Assembly: GCA_024699855.1 (NCBI GenBank)
Contig: JAMPIQ010000003.1
Location: forward strand, 1,054,001 to 1,118,000
Direction: 5' to 3'
Origin: Aphelenchoides besseyi
Lineage: Eukaryota; Nematoda; Chromadorea; Rhabditida; Aphelenchoididae
Length of the DNA stretch: 64,000 nt
Shown here: piece after piece, positions 32,958-43,799 of the stretch
Numbering within the stretch: position 1 is the first letter of the stretch
How the letters are laid out: each line of letters starts with the position of its first letter
Position numbers and translations under genes: made by a program
The notes under the pieces: model-generated
Seen by the model: only the letters and a program-made list of their open reading frames with translations
Databases searched by the model: none
Told to the model about the DNA's origin: nothing

Positions 32958-34256
32958 TTCTTCCTTGTGAAGCCTTCAGGCTCGAGCTTAATAATGTAAT
33001 CAATTCTCGCGATTTGTATCTCGCCGCCTTCGACAATCCGAATGAAGCGCCCGATGCTGCAAATCAAAGCGGTAATCGCGCATCAAAGAAGGACGGTGCC
33101 TACGATGTTACTCGTCAATACATTGTTCAAGAAACGCAAGTCAACGGCATCTACTGGAGATTGCCTTTGGTGAACGTGCATCCGCTCCACGAATTAAACA
33201 ATTCAAAGGACCACCAAGCCGAGAACGTGTTTTCACGAGCACATCTACAGAATCTGATTCGCGCTGGAAAGGGCATTTACAAATTTGACTATCGAGAGGA
33301 TATAAATGGCAGTGCCATGGAACGGCTGTCACAACGTCCGAATTCCATCTTTCATGGATGGAATTTAAATCAGCTCGACACGCCGTTGACCAAATACTTT
33401 TCCTGGGTAAAACCACTAATTTACGAGATAATAACAACTTTGGTTTTAGAAATCGGGTTCAAACTCTCGACCAACATCGTCAACAACAAGTGGAAACTCT
33501 GTACAGAAAAAAAGATCAACCAACAACGCGATTGCCTATCGTTTGATCCAATCGGCAATTCTGTCTGCAAACCACATCTCTTATTCGAGCATGCACGTTG
33601 AAGATTTCTATATCTCGAGTGCAAATATCGTGATCGATAGCGAAGGAACCAAGGAGTGGATAGGAATCTACTACGTAGATCTGGATAAGGTACACGACTT
33701 GATTTCCAACGCACACAGAATCGCGTATAAAACATCGTCTTTGGAAACGACCGAAATAAGTTCTGAATGCTCGATTCCTTTGCTTCACAAGACGGTAATG
33801 ATTGATGAAGAGTTTTGTATCGAGAACAGCATTCGATACACTATAGTTCGTCAGATTCGTGCACAAGTTGTTTTCACTCTTCCGGGCGTAAGTTAAAAAC
33901 ATTAATTACAAGTCAAAGCTCACTCATTACAGGGAGCTCATCAAGTTGGCAATATCATCTCCAACCCCTCGGAAGCAGTCAACTTCATTTCGGAGAAGTA
34001 CTGGCCTATAATTGGAACGAAGGAATGCGGCTGTTCGATCCGAAAGAAGTTAATTGACGAACTTGACGGTTTTACTTGTCTTGCTGCATCACTGAACCAC
34101 GGCTTCGTCTTCAACGGATTCAAGCACCCAAAGTTGCTTAAACGCAAACTCGACGCGGATGTTCAACAAGGTGCTTCACATTCAAGTGTCCAACAACCGA
34201 ATTCAACTGAAAGCGCAGCTCAAATTCGACGTCGGCGATGTCGCATCGCGAGCTAA
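32958..34256 (+). CDS. JmjC-domain protein (candidate Fe(II)/2-oxoglutarate demethylase or hydroxylase)
   Basis: The N-terminal region reads FRLELNNVINSRDLYLAAFD and FDYREDINGSAMERLS. The JmjC core is SYSSMHVEDFYISSANIVID, then EWIGIYYVDLDKVHDLI, CSIPLLHKTVMI, IRYTIVRQIRAQVVFTLPG and, after an intron, GAHQVGNIISNPSEAVNF. This order matches KDM4/JARID-type JmjC domains. H-x-E and the later His (GAHQV) keep the Fe(II) ligands. A Cys pair (GTKECGCS) follows. The introns at 33407-33449 and 33890-33933 close in frame, stop TAA at 34254-34256. No start exon was found left of the acceptor at 32957, where the hairpin and transposon-like DNA lie. The gene may be 5'-truncated or have a distant first exon. 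Confidence 0.78.
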
Positions 34257-34380
34257 AGGGTCGGATCTCATCGCACCGATCTTAGACCGACTCTCTTCTA
34301 TTATATTTGGCATCTTGTTTTATCTGAAGAACGAAGTGTAGTAGTCGTCCCTGTTAGTTGAATAAAGTTCATTCTACCAA

Positions 34381-34950
34381 GAGATCGTTTTCGATTTGCG
34401 GCTCCGGCGCCACAGCGACATCTGGATGGTGTTTTTTCGGCCAAACTCGAGAATCAGAATTCGACCCTTAACAAGAGAAATGCTAACGAAGACACGAAGA
34501 ACAGATTTGCGTTGATTCGAGATCTTTGGTGGTTCAATATTGAGATGTCAACGAAGGTTTTATCTCCACTGCTCATTGAAATGGAATTCAACGTACGTTA
34601 CCCTCGCCGACCTCATATCGAACAACAAATGATCAACTTCGACGATAAATACGAGTAAATCATAGAATCGATTGCATTAAAAATTATTGTTTACTAATTA
34701 TAGTGCCATTATTGATGATTACCGAAAATACATTGCTTCATCCGCATACATGCCATTTTTGCATCTCTATGAAGACATTGCTGTGGAAATGGACAAATTC
34801 GCGCATTTGAAAAACGCCGTGATCAAGAAGTACGAAACAGCGACGAAGAATAATTTCACTGCAAAGAGAACGTTTTCGGCGAATGCGTTGAATGCCATTG
34901 ACTTGTACTTCAACCGAGATATCGCGCAAGAATACAAGGGGCCTTTCTGA
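34381..34950 (+). CDS. unrecognised gene, 3' exons
   Basis: Two exons join in frame (GTAAATC donor near 34655, acceptor next to 34704). They give NRFALIRDLWWFNIEMSTKV, LLIEMEFNVRYPRRPHIEQQ, MINFDDKYDAIIDDYRKYIA and SAYMPFLHLYEDIAVEMDKF, then LYFNRDIAQEYKGPF. The protein is charged and likely helical. I find no start codon in frame before 34381, so an upstream exon or truncation is likely. It lies just after the JmjC gene's AATAAAG. Confidence 0.45.
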
Positions 34951-35330
34951 ACGTAATTGAAACGCATGCAGTTCTCTGTAACATGACCAGTTGCAACTTT
35001 TCTTGCTTATATGTACTGAATTATTTTTGCTTTGAAATAAATATCACGTCGATAAGTAGTCGTATTGTTTACTTAGTCTCCGTAGCCAGCATCAACAAAT
35101 CTTTAATTTTGACATTGTATTGATTGTTAGAACGGAATCCCACTAATCAAAGCGAGTAACGTCTGTTTGTTTGTCTACGTGAGATTGAACGATCGAATTG
35201 TCCACTTTGATTTTTAAATGAACAACCCCTCTAATGAAAATTTCCGTTCAAAATGTGGTTTGCATAACTCTATCACTTTCTCTCTCACTCTCATTCAATT
35301 TGCGGTTGTCAGCCAAATTGAAAAAATATA

Positions 35331-35985
35331 CAGGGTCTCCCAGCTGAAATCCTCATTCTTACACGCTTATAACTTTTTTATGTGTGAACCGATTTTTATG
35401 AAACTTTTTCTGTTAAATAGCTTGAAGTTTGCATTTTTATTTCATATTAAATTCGATACAGATTTCTCGACGGAAGTCATCGATGAAAGCTAATTTCTGA
35501 AATGTGCGCTTTTTTCACTTGCGTTTTCTTTCATTTTTTCCACTCAAAATTTCTCATGGCGTTTGGTCTGCTCAAGAAAAGGCGGGTACTGTGTTCTGGT
35601 GTTTGCCAAAACTGGAAGTGCAACGTCCGTTCAACGTCAATCCCGCCGCTATTTTGGATTGAGTCGGCAGCTTCTGTACTCGATCAAACGAATTTTTCGC
35701 GCTGGACCGATAAACTTTTTGATTTTTTCAGGTTTTTTGATTTCAGCCAACCAAACGCCATGAGAAATTTTGAGTGGAAAAAATGAAAGAAAACGCAAGT
35801 GAAAAAAGCGCACATTTCAGAAATTAGCTTTCATCGATGACTTCCGTCGAGAAATCTGTATCGAATTTAATATGAAATAAAAATGCAAACTTCAAGCTAT
35901 TTAACAGAAAAAGTTTCATAAAAATCGGTTCACACATAAAAAAGTTATAAGCGTGTAAGAATGAGGATTTCAGGTGGGACATCCG
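35331..35985 (+). mobile_element. mariner-like element with long terminal inverted repeats
   Basis: The element is flanked by TA on both sides. It has inverted repeats of about 230 bases that face each other with near-perfect complementarity (35331-35568 and 35752-35985). The tips read CAGGGTCTCCCAGCTGAAAT and, inverted, CGGATGTCCCACCTGAAAT. The 180-base interior encodes a relic VFAKTGSATSVQRQSRRYFG, like the helix-turn-helix start of mariner-type transposases. No full transposase is present, so it is non-autonomous. Confidence 0.82.
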
Positions 35986-36076
35986 TAAATGAAAAAGCTT
36001 TTGTTCAGTTCAGTTACAGTTCGTCTGTTTTGTCGTCTTTTGATACAGTCCAAGAAGAGTTCCTTCTCCTTCTGTT

Positions 36077-36838
36077 ATGATCAACCCTCCGTTCTTCAAT
36101 GTCAATGCACCGCCGTTTGTTCCACGCCAAAATGAGCGAGAAGACCACGAAGTCGAAGATCTGGTCGAAGAGAATGAACCATTGGAACCTCAACCACCTC
36201 AACCAGCTTTGACATCAGCGGAAACACTCGATTTGCTGGAGCCGGCCGATGGAGACGTGACAATGTGAGTTCAAAGTGAACCGAAGTTTGCTCATTTACT
36301 TTATTTTGCAGCTCGATCACGGTGCGCATCACGCAAGTCAACGCGGTGCGTAGAACAACCAATGGTATCGACATCCGCACAGCTTTGGGCACATGCGCGG
36401 ACGGTCGAAACATGCAAATTACCGGTTGGAGAAACTTGGAATTTTACGTGTCTCGTGAACTGGTGAACGAACACGTAACAACGATCGACTACCTGTGCTG
36501 TGCGTCAATTGCAAAAGGATTAAACAATGGACAATTCGTTCACGAGATTTGCCTTTCAGCAGCTACAACGATCATCGATCATGGAGCGCAAATCGACCGT
36601 GAACAGGTGCCGTCAATGAACTTGGATCTGGTCGCAGTGACTATGGGAACATTTCGTGAGTTGTCAACATCGTCAAACATTGCACACTACAACATCTGTT
36701 TCAGGAACCCGTGCTTATGTCTTGAATGTTCCTCGAGCTTTGAGCCTTCGAGATGTCGGATCGATCGTTGAAAGCAACGTCAAAGTCAACATCTGCTTCA
36801 TGAACACCCGCCGATCATGTCTCCACGCCAAGAAGTGA
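36077..36838 (+). CDS. OB-fold-like protein, possibly truncated by a frameshift
   Basis: Exon 1 starts MINPPFFNVNAPPFVPRQNE, followed by an acidic, proline-rich linker. Exon 2 reads SITVRITQVNAVRRTTNGID, TCADGRNMQITGWRNLEFYV and TTIDYLCCASIAKGLNNGQF. Exon 3 reads RTRAYVLNVPRALSLRDVGS and VKVNICFMNTRR, stopping at TGA 36836-36838. The beta-rich pattern recalls single-strand DNA-binding OB folds, but this is tentative. Beyond the stop, another frame continues as SPRQEVNVQGRFVNSKIQVE ... LQTAVVLLIE to 36958. One extra C in the AACACCCGCC run would join it. Confidence 0.55.
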
Positions 36839-37098
36839 ATGTTCAAGGCCGTTTCGTCAACTCGAAGATCCAAGTCGAACGCATTGAAATGGGCCATGAA
36901 TTTGTCGTCGAAAATGATGTTCGTCTCCAAACCGCCGTCGTTCTCTTGATTGAATGAATGTAAATGTTTTTTGTTAAAATAAAATTTTGTTGTTGTTAAA
37001 AGGTTTACTTTGGTCCTCTTCTTAGACTATGATAGTATAAGCATTTAAAATTGTTTTGTAAAGAATTGACATGAATCATTATAAGACGTTAAAGTGGA

Positions 37099-37117
37099 GG
37101 CCCCCCGAAGGGGGGCC
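37099..37117 (+). repeat. GC-rich hairpin
   Basis: GGCCCCCC-GAA-GGGGGGCC is a perfect 8-bp stem with a 3-base loop in AT-rich intergenic DNA. Like the hairpin at 32868 it is soon followed by CTACTT. Confidence 0.7.
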
Positions 37118-37247
37118 AACTGGCTACTTCTCTACATAGTATAGTTCCAGTTACTTCAACACCAAACAAAAATGGAAACCCGCCGTGTGATAGTTTGGAA
37201 TTGAATGGTCGAGAAATTAGGAAGATCGATTCAGACGTTTGGCACAA

Positions 37248-37589
37248 ATGAGCAGCCCACTAGGAACTTCTTCGAACATTTTTTCGGACAGTCCGCCAAA
37301 ACCATTAGACCTCCGTTTCACTGATCCTTGTCTTTTTTCGCATAATTTCTTACAAGCCGTTCCACCACCCGTTGGACTTATACGCCCAACTGTTAATGAT
37401 ACTCCAAATTCGCTGGCCAATCGTTTGTTGTCCGAGTTGCTCAAGAAGCCACAAATCATTTACTACGACTTCAACAAATTGAGTTACTGTGTTGTCAGCT
37501 TATTGTGGACATTCATTCTCAGTTTGATTCTCAGTTTAGTTCTCTGCCGGTTCATGTTTATGCCAACTTCAAGAATTGCGAGATGTTAA
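37248..37589 (+). CDS. tail-anchored membrane protein, unknown family
   Basis: A single exon of 113 codons starts MSSPLGTSSNIFSDSPPKPL. It has a proline-rich cytosolic part with LFSHNFLQAVPPPVGLIRPT. A single C-terminal membrane helix, SYCVVSLLWTFILSLILSLV, is followed by a short basic tail (FMFMPTSRIARC). This layout suggests a tail-anchored protein of the ER or mitochondrial outer membrane. AATAAA (about 37610) follows the stop. No family is recognised. Confidence 0.6.
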   Translation: MSSPLGTSSNIFSDSPPKPLDLRFTDPCLFSHNFLQAVPPPVGLIRPTVNDTPNSLANRLLSELLKKPQIIYYDFNKLSYCVVSLLWTFILSLILSLVLCRFMFMPTSRIARC

Positions 37590-37619
37590 TTCTTCATCTG
37601 GATTCCGAATAAATTAAGG

Positions 37620-39370
37620 GCAACGGCGTTAGTTGATCTGATCAGCTGGCCATAGAATTGCAGTGGAAAAATTATAATCACCGTCAAATGCATAAAAGAA
37701 ATCGAAAGAGTTTGAAGCTTACCAGTGACAGAAAGTGGAGGAGAAGTCCAATGACAACATTCATCGCCAACCGCAATAACATTTGAGATGTGAAATTGAG
37801 CATCACGTAGCTTCTGGTTCTCGCGAGTTAACTAACCACTTCGCATTCGTCTGTGAATGCTGAGCCGTTAAACTGGTGGCCTTTAAAAAGACGGGAAAGA
37901 TGTCGGAAGTCAACAGTATGATGTTCACAGCATAGAGTTCCTGATTGTCTTATACGTAGTAAAGTCTGTAGATAGCCATCACTTCTTCTACAAACAAGTG
38001 CATTAGCGACTAAAACTTCTTAAACAATTGCAATCGACAATTTTCGTCATTTTTCACTGAAATTATCAACTCCAAATCTGCTCGCGGTCTACTTCAGCGC
38101 TCCAAACTGTTGACACCTTACTCTTACCTGCTCGTCAACAAGTGTGTCAAATTGGAGACAACCACCATGAGTAGGAAGAGCTCCACAAACTTTTGCAATT
38201 TTGAGCAATTTTTGACAAATTGTTCGTATTTAAAGTACTCTCATTTCTCTCTCAGTTATTCAGTGGCTACAAGTTTAAACACGATCAATAGCCAGTCTTT
38301 TGAGCTTTGTGTTTTTATAATATGACCGTAGGTTGTTGCCGAAATCTCTGAAGTACATCAATTTGCGCGGTGGACGTGCTATACAAGGGAATGGCGGGTG
38401 TTGCGTATTATAGCTTGTTGGCTGATTGGATTCCGCTTATATTCACAGAGTTTTAAGTTTAGTAGTGTCTCTTGTTGTTTTGTTAATTACAAGCTTCTAC
38501 AATCACTGGTTCTTGAACTACAGGTAATGGAAGTTGATTTTTCGAAGGTTTATGTCTGATAGTTGGCATTCTTCTCTGTTACATTTTCAGCTTGTTTGTT
38601 TACACTAACAATGTTTAGACTACAATGTTCGTGCAATTCACAGTTGTAGAAATGAGATTTGAATGATTTTATAATTTAAGTGCTGATCTCAAATTCAATT
38701 GATTTCTGGGTATGCTACTTTGTGACGGTTTGGTGATGAGTGATAGCAAATTTGGGTCTACGTGTTTGCTATAACGTGCTTAACAATCTTCAAAAGAAAA
38801 GCAGAGAAACGGCGCACATAAAATTCCGCACTTGTCTTTAAGACTCCAAAGCTAATGGCTTTCCGATGTTTAGATTTCGATTGAGAATTGTTATTTGAGT
38901 GATTGGAAGTTCAACGAAAGCAAATTATCCGACATCCGACGACTATGAGTTGTGAAACGAATCTAAAGTCACAACTAGAAATTCCCAAAGAAATTAAAGG
39001 TTGGAACGTTCATTAAACATCTACATTATTGCAGTATTCTTTCCTAGGAATTACCGATAATAATTAAATGTTTGAATCTTTCAACGAAATTCTTCACTTC
39101 AACCGCCGATTTAATCGGACCACACGCCGCGTTTCCACACAGATTTCGGCCACCCGCTGTGTGTGGTCATTTTAACAAGAATTAGTCAAAGGCTATAAAT
39201 TCGATTATCGATCATTGATGGAAACTTATAATGCCCATGGACTATTGGGATCATAAAGAACTACACAACAATTCTCAAAGTCCATCGATGAATCTTCGAA
39301 TTTATCGGTAAATTCGTCCGCTTCGACTTTTTAGACCACACACAGCAAACGGCCCTTCACGTGTCTCACT
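37620..39370 (-). other. mostly intergenic, some coding-like minus-strand pieces
   Basis: Minus-strand pieces at 37650-37990 (for example KLRDAQFHISNVIAVGDECC and MLLRLAMNVVIGLLLHFLSL in different frames) look coding but do not join cleanly. The rest up to 39370 shows no gene. A short inverted pair GACCACACACAGC (39155-39168 inverted, 39334-39346) may mark a small inverted-repeat element. Confidence 0.3.
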
Positions 39371-39374
39371 GCAA

Positions 39375-39731
39375 GCGGTTTTGCTGGTCGGCTCTTTGTT
39401 GTACGCAGCAACTTATTCACTGATTGTAATCACCACCAGTCGCATTCTCAATTCAATCAACATGAATGTGACTTCAGAGACCGTTCAGATTCTACGAGCA
39501 CTTGGTTACGACGAGTTTCAACTAACTGTATTGTTTGAATCTACATTTGTAAGTCTCGCGTTTCAACATCATTTTGTATTCTCGGTTCAATATGATTCAG
39601 TTCTCAAGTTGTTCAAAAACTTGTTCACGATCGCTTTAGGAACCGGCTATCTGGTCTTTTCAAGTTCTTATGTTTCTAAGCTAAACTCTGACCTCAAAGA
39701 ACTCGTCAGTTATCTCGCCCATAAATTTTGA
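39375..39731 (+). pseudogene. chemoreceptor (7TM) fragment
   Basis: An exon-like piece reads LLVGSLLYAATYSLIVITTS and ETVQILRALGYDEFQLTVLF, then a GTAAGT-like donor. This corresponds to the helix 5 and extracellular-loop exon of the receptors at 3340 and 13439. A further hydrophobic piece, FTIALGTGYLVFSSSYVSKL, follows. The N-terminal exons and the P-Y-R-R end are missing, so it is a fragment. Confidence 0.5.
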
Positions 39732-39734
39732 AAT

Positions 39735-40790
39735 CTAAAACAAAAAATTGAAAACGGATAACCAAAACATCAATCACGACAAAGTTTAGCAAATGCAAGT
39801 ATGCAATCGTTTCAGCTTACAAGTCATCTTGATAACAAACATCGAGGGTTTCTAGTAGACAGCAAAAACTTCTCTTTTACGTGTTTTGTTTATTCAAATG
39901 AATCAGATATTGTGCTCGGTTATTTCACTGCTCGGCAGTCACTTGACGTTGAGGTGCTTCTTGGATTCGCTCGACCGCCCTTTCATGTTCTTTATCAGGG
40001 CGTTTCTTCATCTTTTGAACGATGAAACGAGCCCTGTCCGCACCACTAGAAACAAAGTCTTCAGATGCTGATGTCCGAATGCAAACTCACATTGCATCAA
40101 GATTTGATTGGCTGGTAGTTCCTTCAGCAGTGCGCATTGTGTTGTCTCGCGCAGTCCACTTCATTGCCGCTTTCGTATGTGCCATCGTCTGCTTTCAATG
40201 CACGCATCGTTCCAAGTTGTTGGCGAAGTTGACGTTTGCATTTCTCCAAACTTCGATGTTGCTGTGCGGCGTCTTGAAGGTTTCGAAGACGGAAGTTGTC
40301 AAAGTCATTATTTACTTCTTGACGAAACAACTTCGGAAGTTCACAAATTCGATCGGATTTATTGTTTGATCTATTTCCGTTCGTTTTTCAGCAGCAGCTG
40401 TGTTTGTTCCGTCAAATGAAAGGGTTGTTTGGGCTTGGTCATTGATACGGTTTTAACACACGACTGTAGGTTTCCGTGAAAAGATGCAAACTGATCGGTT
40501 AACGTAAAGTCCAATTTCTAAGTTGTGTTTTTGATCTCATCGCAGAGCACTTCTGTGCGAAATGCACACCTTTTGTGGACCATTTTGTTGCGTCGTAAGA
40601 GCATTGGAACATTCAAAGTGAAACAAAGCGATCGATGATCAGAGCCATTGAGACGTAGAATGAATTCGACATTGGTAATCAGCTTTTGATCGCTAATAAG
40701 TCCGTAGTCGATTTCCCTTCGATACTTGTTTCCACTTCCATCCGATTTAAATAATTCTCATGTACATCGCTTCAAAAGGCTTTTTCTGGA
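39735..40790 (-). other. region without a resolved gene
   Basis: Minus-strand sequence at 40124-40430 reads FDNFRLRNLQDAAQQHRSLE and KCKRQLRQQLGTM with DQTINPIEFVNFRS upstream, which looks like a coiled coil. The opposite strand is also open. Splicing could not be closed. Confidence 0.3.
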
Positions 40791-40794
40791 ATTA

Positions 40795-41717
40795 CAGAGT
40801 GTCCCGGCTGAAACTTTTGATTTGAAACGCGCCGCAAAATTCGAGTTCTTAACCAATTTTGATGCAGTTTTTCGTAATTGATAGGAAATTTTGTTTCCTT
40901 TCAAAAGATTTCCAGAATTTCATTCAAAATCATGAGAAATTTTTATTTTGGTGAAGTGTTTGGTTTTGAGCGAAAAAAACCGCGTGCAAATGCTCTGCGT
41001 GTGGTCTCTCTATCCACTTTTCAGAAAAGATCTTTGACTGATTTTCAAGTGTTTATCGTTCAAATCTCAGCAGATCTTCCGTCCTTTTGGATGACTTTTT
41101 GGAGTCGGTGGGCGTACTCTTCGATCGAACGGTCGTTTCTGATGGGACTTCCTCAAGATTTGCAAGCGCGCGAACTGATTGGTTTGGGTCCTCACGAATC
41201 AAACGGAGAATTTCCGCCATCACTTCCGTAGTTCTGGGCGTTCTTAAAAAAAACTAATTGAAAATCAGACGCTATTCCCAACCTTAGCTCCACGTCTCTT
41301 GTGGAGATCGCCTCGTCGCAGAAAGTTGTCGAATCAAGTCGAGAAATTCGAAGCAGTCGGAACGGGAGCACGTGGAGGAAGATTGAACTGTCGGCGGAAG
41401 GCACGTTGGACGGAAATCGGACTGTTTGACTTGCCGTACTCGATCACGCAGAACTCTTTCTCAGCTGGTGACCAAGACATTTTTGTTAAGCGCAGTGGAT
41501 AGAGAGACCACACGCAGAGCATTTGCACGCGGTTTTTTTCGCTCAAAACCAAACACTTCACCAAAATAAAAATTTCTCATGATTTTGAATGAAATTCTGG
41601 AAATCTTTTGAAAGGAAACAAAATTTCCTATCAATTACGAAAAACTGCATCAAAATTGGTTAAGAACTCGAATTTTGCGGCGCGTTTCAAATCAAAAGTT
41701 TCAGCCGGAACACCCTG
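40795..41717 (+). mobile_element. second mariner-like element with long inverted repeats
   Basis: Flanked by TA, with inverted repeats of about 225 bases (tips CAGAGTGTCCCGGCTGAAAC and inverted CAGGGTGTTCCGGCTGAAAC). The interior, read on the minus strand, encodes SPAEKEFCVIEYGKSNSPIS, VQRAFRRQFNLPPRAPVP and LIREDPNQSVRALANLEEVP. These are parts of the N-terminal paired HTH region of a mariner/IS630-type transposase. The DDE/D catalytic part is absent. It is a different subfamily from the element at 35331. Confidence 0.83.
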
Positions 41718-41719
41718 TA

Positions 41720-42600
41720 CTGTTAGTAATAAAAAGACGTTCTTCTTCTGCGAAGTCAGCAAGCATCTCTTCGTTAAAGTCTTCCTTCTAATCAAGGTTT
41801 CAAAGTTCAAGGTTTATTCCAATCTCGACGGATACAATCAAATTGGTCATTGAGTGAGCAATGAGGATTCCGTGTTGGCCGCGCTAGGATCTTAGTTGTC
41901 TCTTCTACGTTTAGGCTTCTGTTAGACGTTCGAACTGTGTTCATGGTTGCTGACGGTTTTCGACTATTGGTCCTTCGTGATAACTTTGATGTTTAGTTTT
42001 GCCATCGTACGGTCACATTCTTTCCATTGTGCTTTTCTGTTGTCATTTGTGTAGGGTTTGTGATAGCGAACCAAACATTTGTGAGCTTTGTCAAACACGA
42101 ACAATCGATAGTTTGGGAGAGTTAAGCGTGTAGTAGAGCCTCTTGATTTTGAGTTTTTGTTGAGAGCGTCTGGATCCGTGGCGTTGTAGCGATGGCATAC
42201 TGCCTACCGGCGGCCCGCAACGGCTTGTCCCGGGACTCGCAGAGGCGCGACGAAACGGCGGAACGAAAAAGCAACCGACCGCTCGCCTTCTGACCGACCT
42301 CGCGAATGTTCCTTCTAATCGTTTCCATTAAAAGATCTCATGAAAAGTTGATTCGAGGTTCTTTGTCCGAGTTCGCAATTCAAGTCGCCTATGACGATCT
42401 TGTGTGTAAGCAGGCGGGTCTAGTGTGTCTATGAACAGAAAGTTCAAGTCGTTTTCTACGCTCAAATTCAAACTTAATCCAAGAATACTCATTTCACGAT
42501 TTGTCCCACTAACCAGATGGAAAGTTGTTTCTTAAAGTTCAAAGATCAGAGTTATGCCGATTTCTGCTTAGTTTTATTCAACAATAACATCACATATGTC
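41720..42600 (+). other. spacer without a supported gene
   Basis: A locally GC-rich patch (42180-42300, including TACCGGCGGCCCGCAACGG) contrasts with the surroundings. An open minus frame covers it (42122-42328) but shows no known motif. Confidence 0.35.
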
Positions 42601-42601
42601 T

Positions 42602-43793
42602 TCAGCAATTGGTTATAATTCTTAATTTTTTTAAATCAATTGGCGACAAATGCATGTTCTTCTTCAAAGTAACTCCACGCTGAAATTGAAGTACATGAAT
42701 GGTTGTAAGCAAGAAAAACTCACTCGTTTCGCCGTTATGGTTGGCCGGCCGTTTCTGCTAAACGCCGTTGGCTCATAATGCATTATTGAATGATAATCGT
42801 ATGGAAGGCCCATCGTGTTGAAGTTGGCAAGATCGAAGTTGTCTGAAAATGTCCATGAGAATAAATCAGCATTGTCGAGTTGCCTTCGTTTCCAGGTACC
42901 ACGTTTTCCATGTGATTTCGTATATACTTATCGCGATCATGACGTTGATGTTCGTGAGATAATCTAAATGTTTGATAAGCCAATAAAGAGTCGATTACTA
43001 ACCCCACACAATGTAGCAATTCATGTAGTATCTAAATCGTGGAAACCATGATTGTTTTCTGTCCTTGCGAACGCACGGGATTTATCGCTACTAATCAGTT
43101 TGAAAGTGTCAACTTTACAAATGTCAAAATTTGTCACGTTATTTAACATTAGTAAATTTAAGCCATTTCATTTTTTCGACTATTCTCTTGATTCATTTTA
43201 GGTCATTTTTAAGGACAAAAAACAACCATTGTTTCAACGAATTACATTTCCTCGATTTACAAATCCCAGCGCCAACTCGATTTTTTGATAACCACCTTAA
43301 AATAATCGATTATTACTGATCAGATGCTTTCCCTTACCTTGCATTCCAATCGACGACCGAGAATTGTATCCTAGGACAAATTCCACGTAGTTTTCTTCGT
43401 TTCTACGAGGTGGGAATCGAAAACACGATACGGATTCCAAATATCGTAACGTGCTGTTTATCTCTTTTTTTCTGCAAACAGCAATCAAGATACTAAAATG
43501 ATCTAAGAACTAACTCTCCAGTGGTATATTGGTGTGAAATAACATAGGGAACACGGTTATTGGGCCAATGTTCAGCGAACCATTCGCCGTAGTGCATTTG
43601 GATTTGAGTGCCGTTCCGAACTGCATGTTTGTATCTTTGAATCATCGCTTTTTGGCGAGCATTGTAAACTGAAATTGTATTGAGCATGAAGGTAACTGCA
43701 AAGCTCACCGACATCACCGCGTGTATTCAACGGTTTCGATTGAACGATAACAACAATGCTGACTAACAGAAAGACGACTGCGAACGATCCCAT
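42602..43793 (-). CDS. astacin-family zinc metalloprotease, possibly disabled
   Basis: Astacins are secreted zinc endopeptidases (family M12A; nematode NAS proteins). The start (43791-43793) gives a signal peptide, MGSFAVVFLLVSIVVIVQS. A short propeptide leads to HYGEWFAEHWPNNRVPYVIS, then INSTLRYLESVSCFRFPPRR. The zinc site HELLHCVGLSHEHQR matches H-E-x-x-H-x-x-G-x-x-H-E-x-x-R. The Met-turn PYDYHSIMHYEPTAFS follows, then a tail to TGA at 42602. No EGF or CUB domain is present. The segment between GYNSRSSIG and the zinc site lacks the usual cysteines. The best join there meets an in-frame TAG about three codons before HELLH. The gap is also unusually long (about 290 bases). Confidence 0.75.
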
Positions 43794-43799
43794 CGGTTG

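Noticed and set aside
39155..39346. Inverted GACCACACACAGC pair as a transposon
   Set aside because: Arms of only about 13 bases, no target-site duplication seen and no interior coding. It could be chance.
42122..42328. GC-rich open frame as a gene
   Set aside because: No motif, no splice or poly(A) support. The frame may be open only because of composition.
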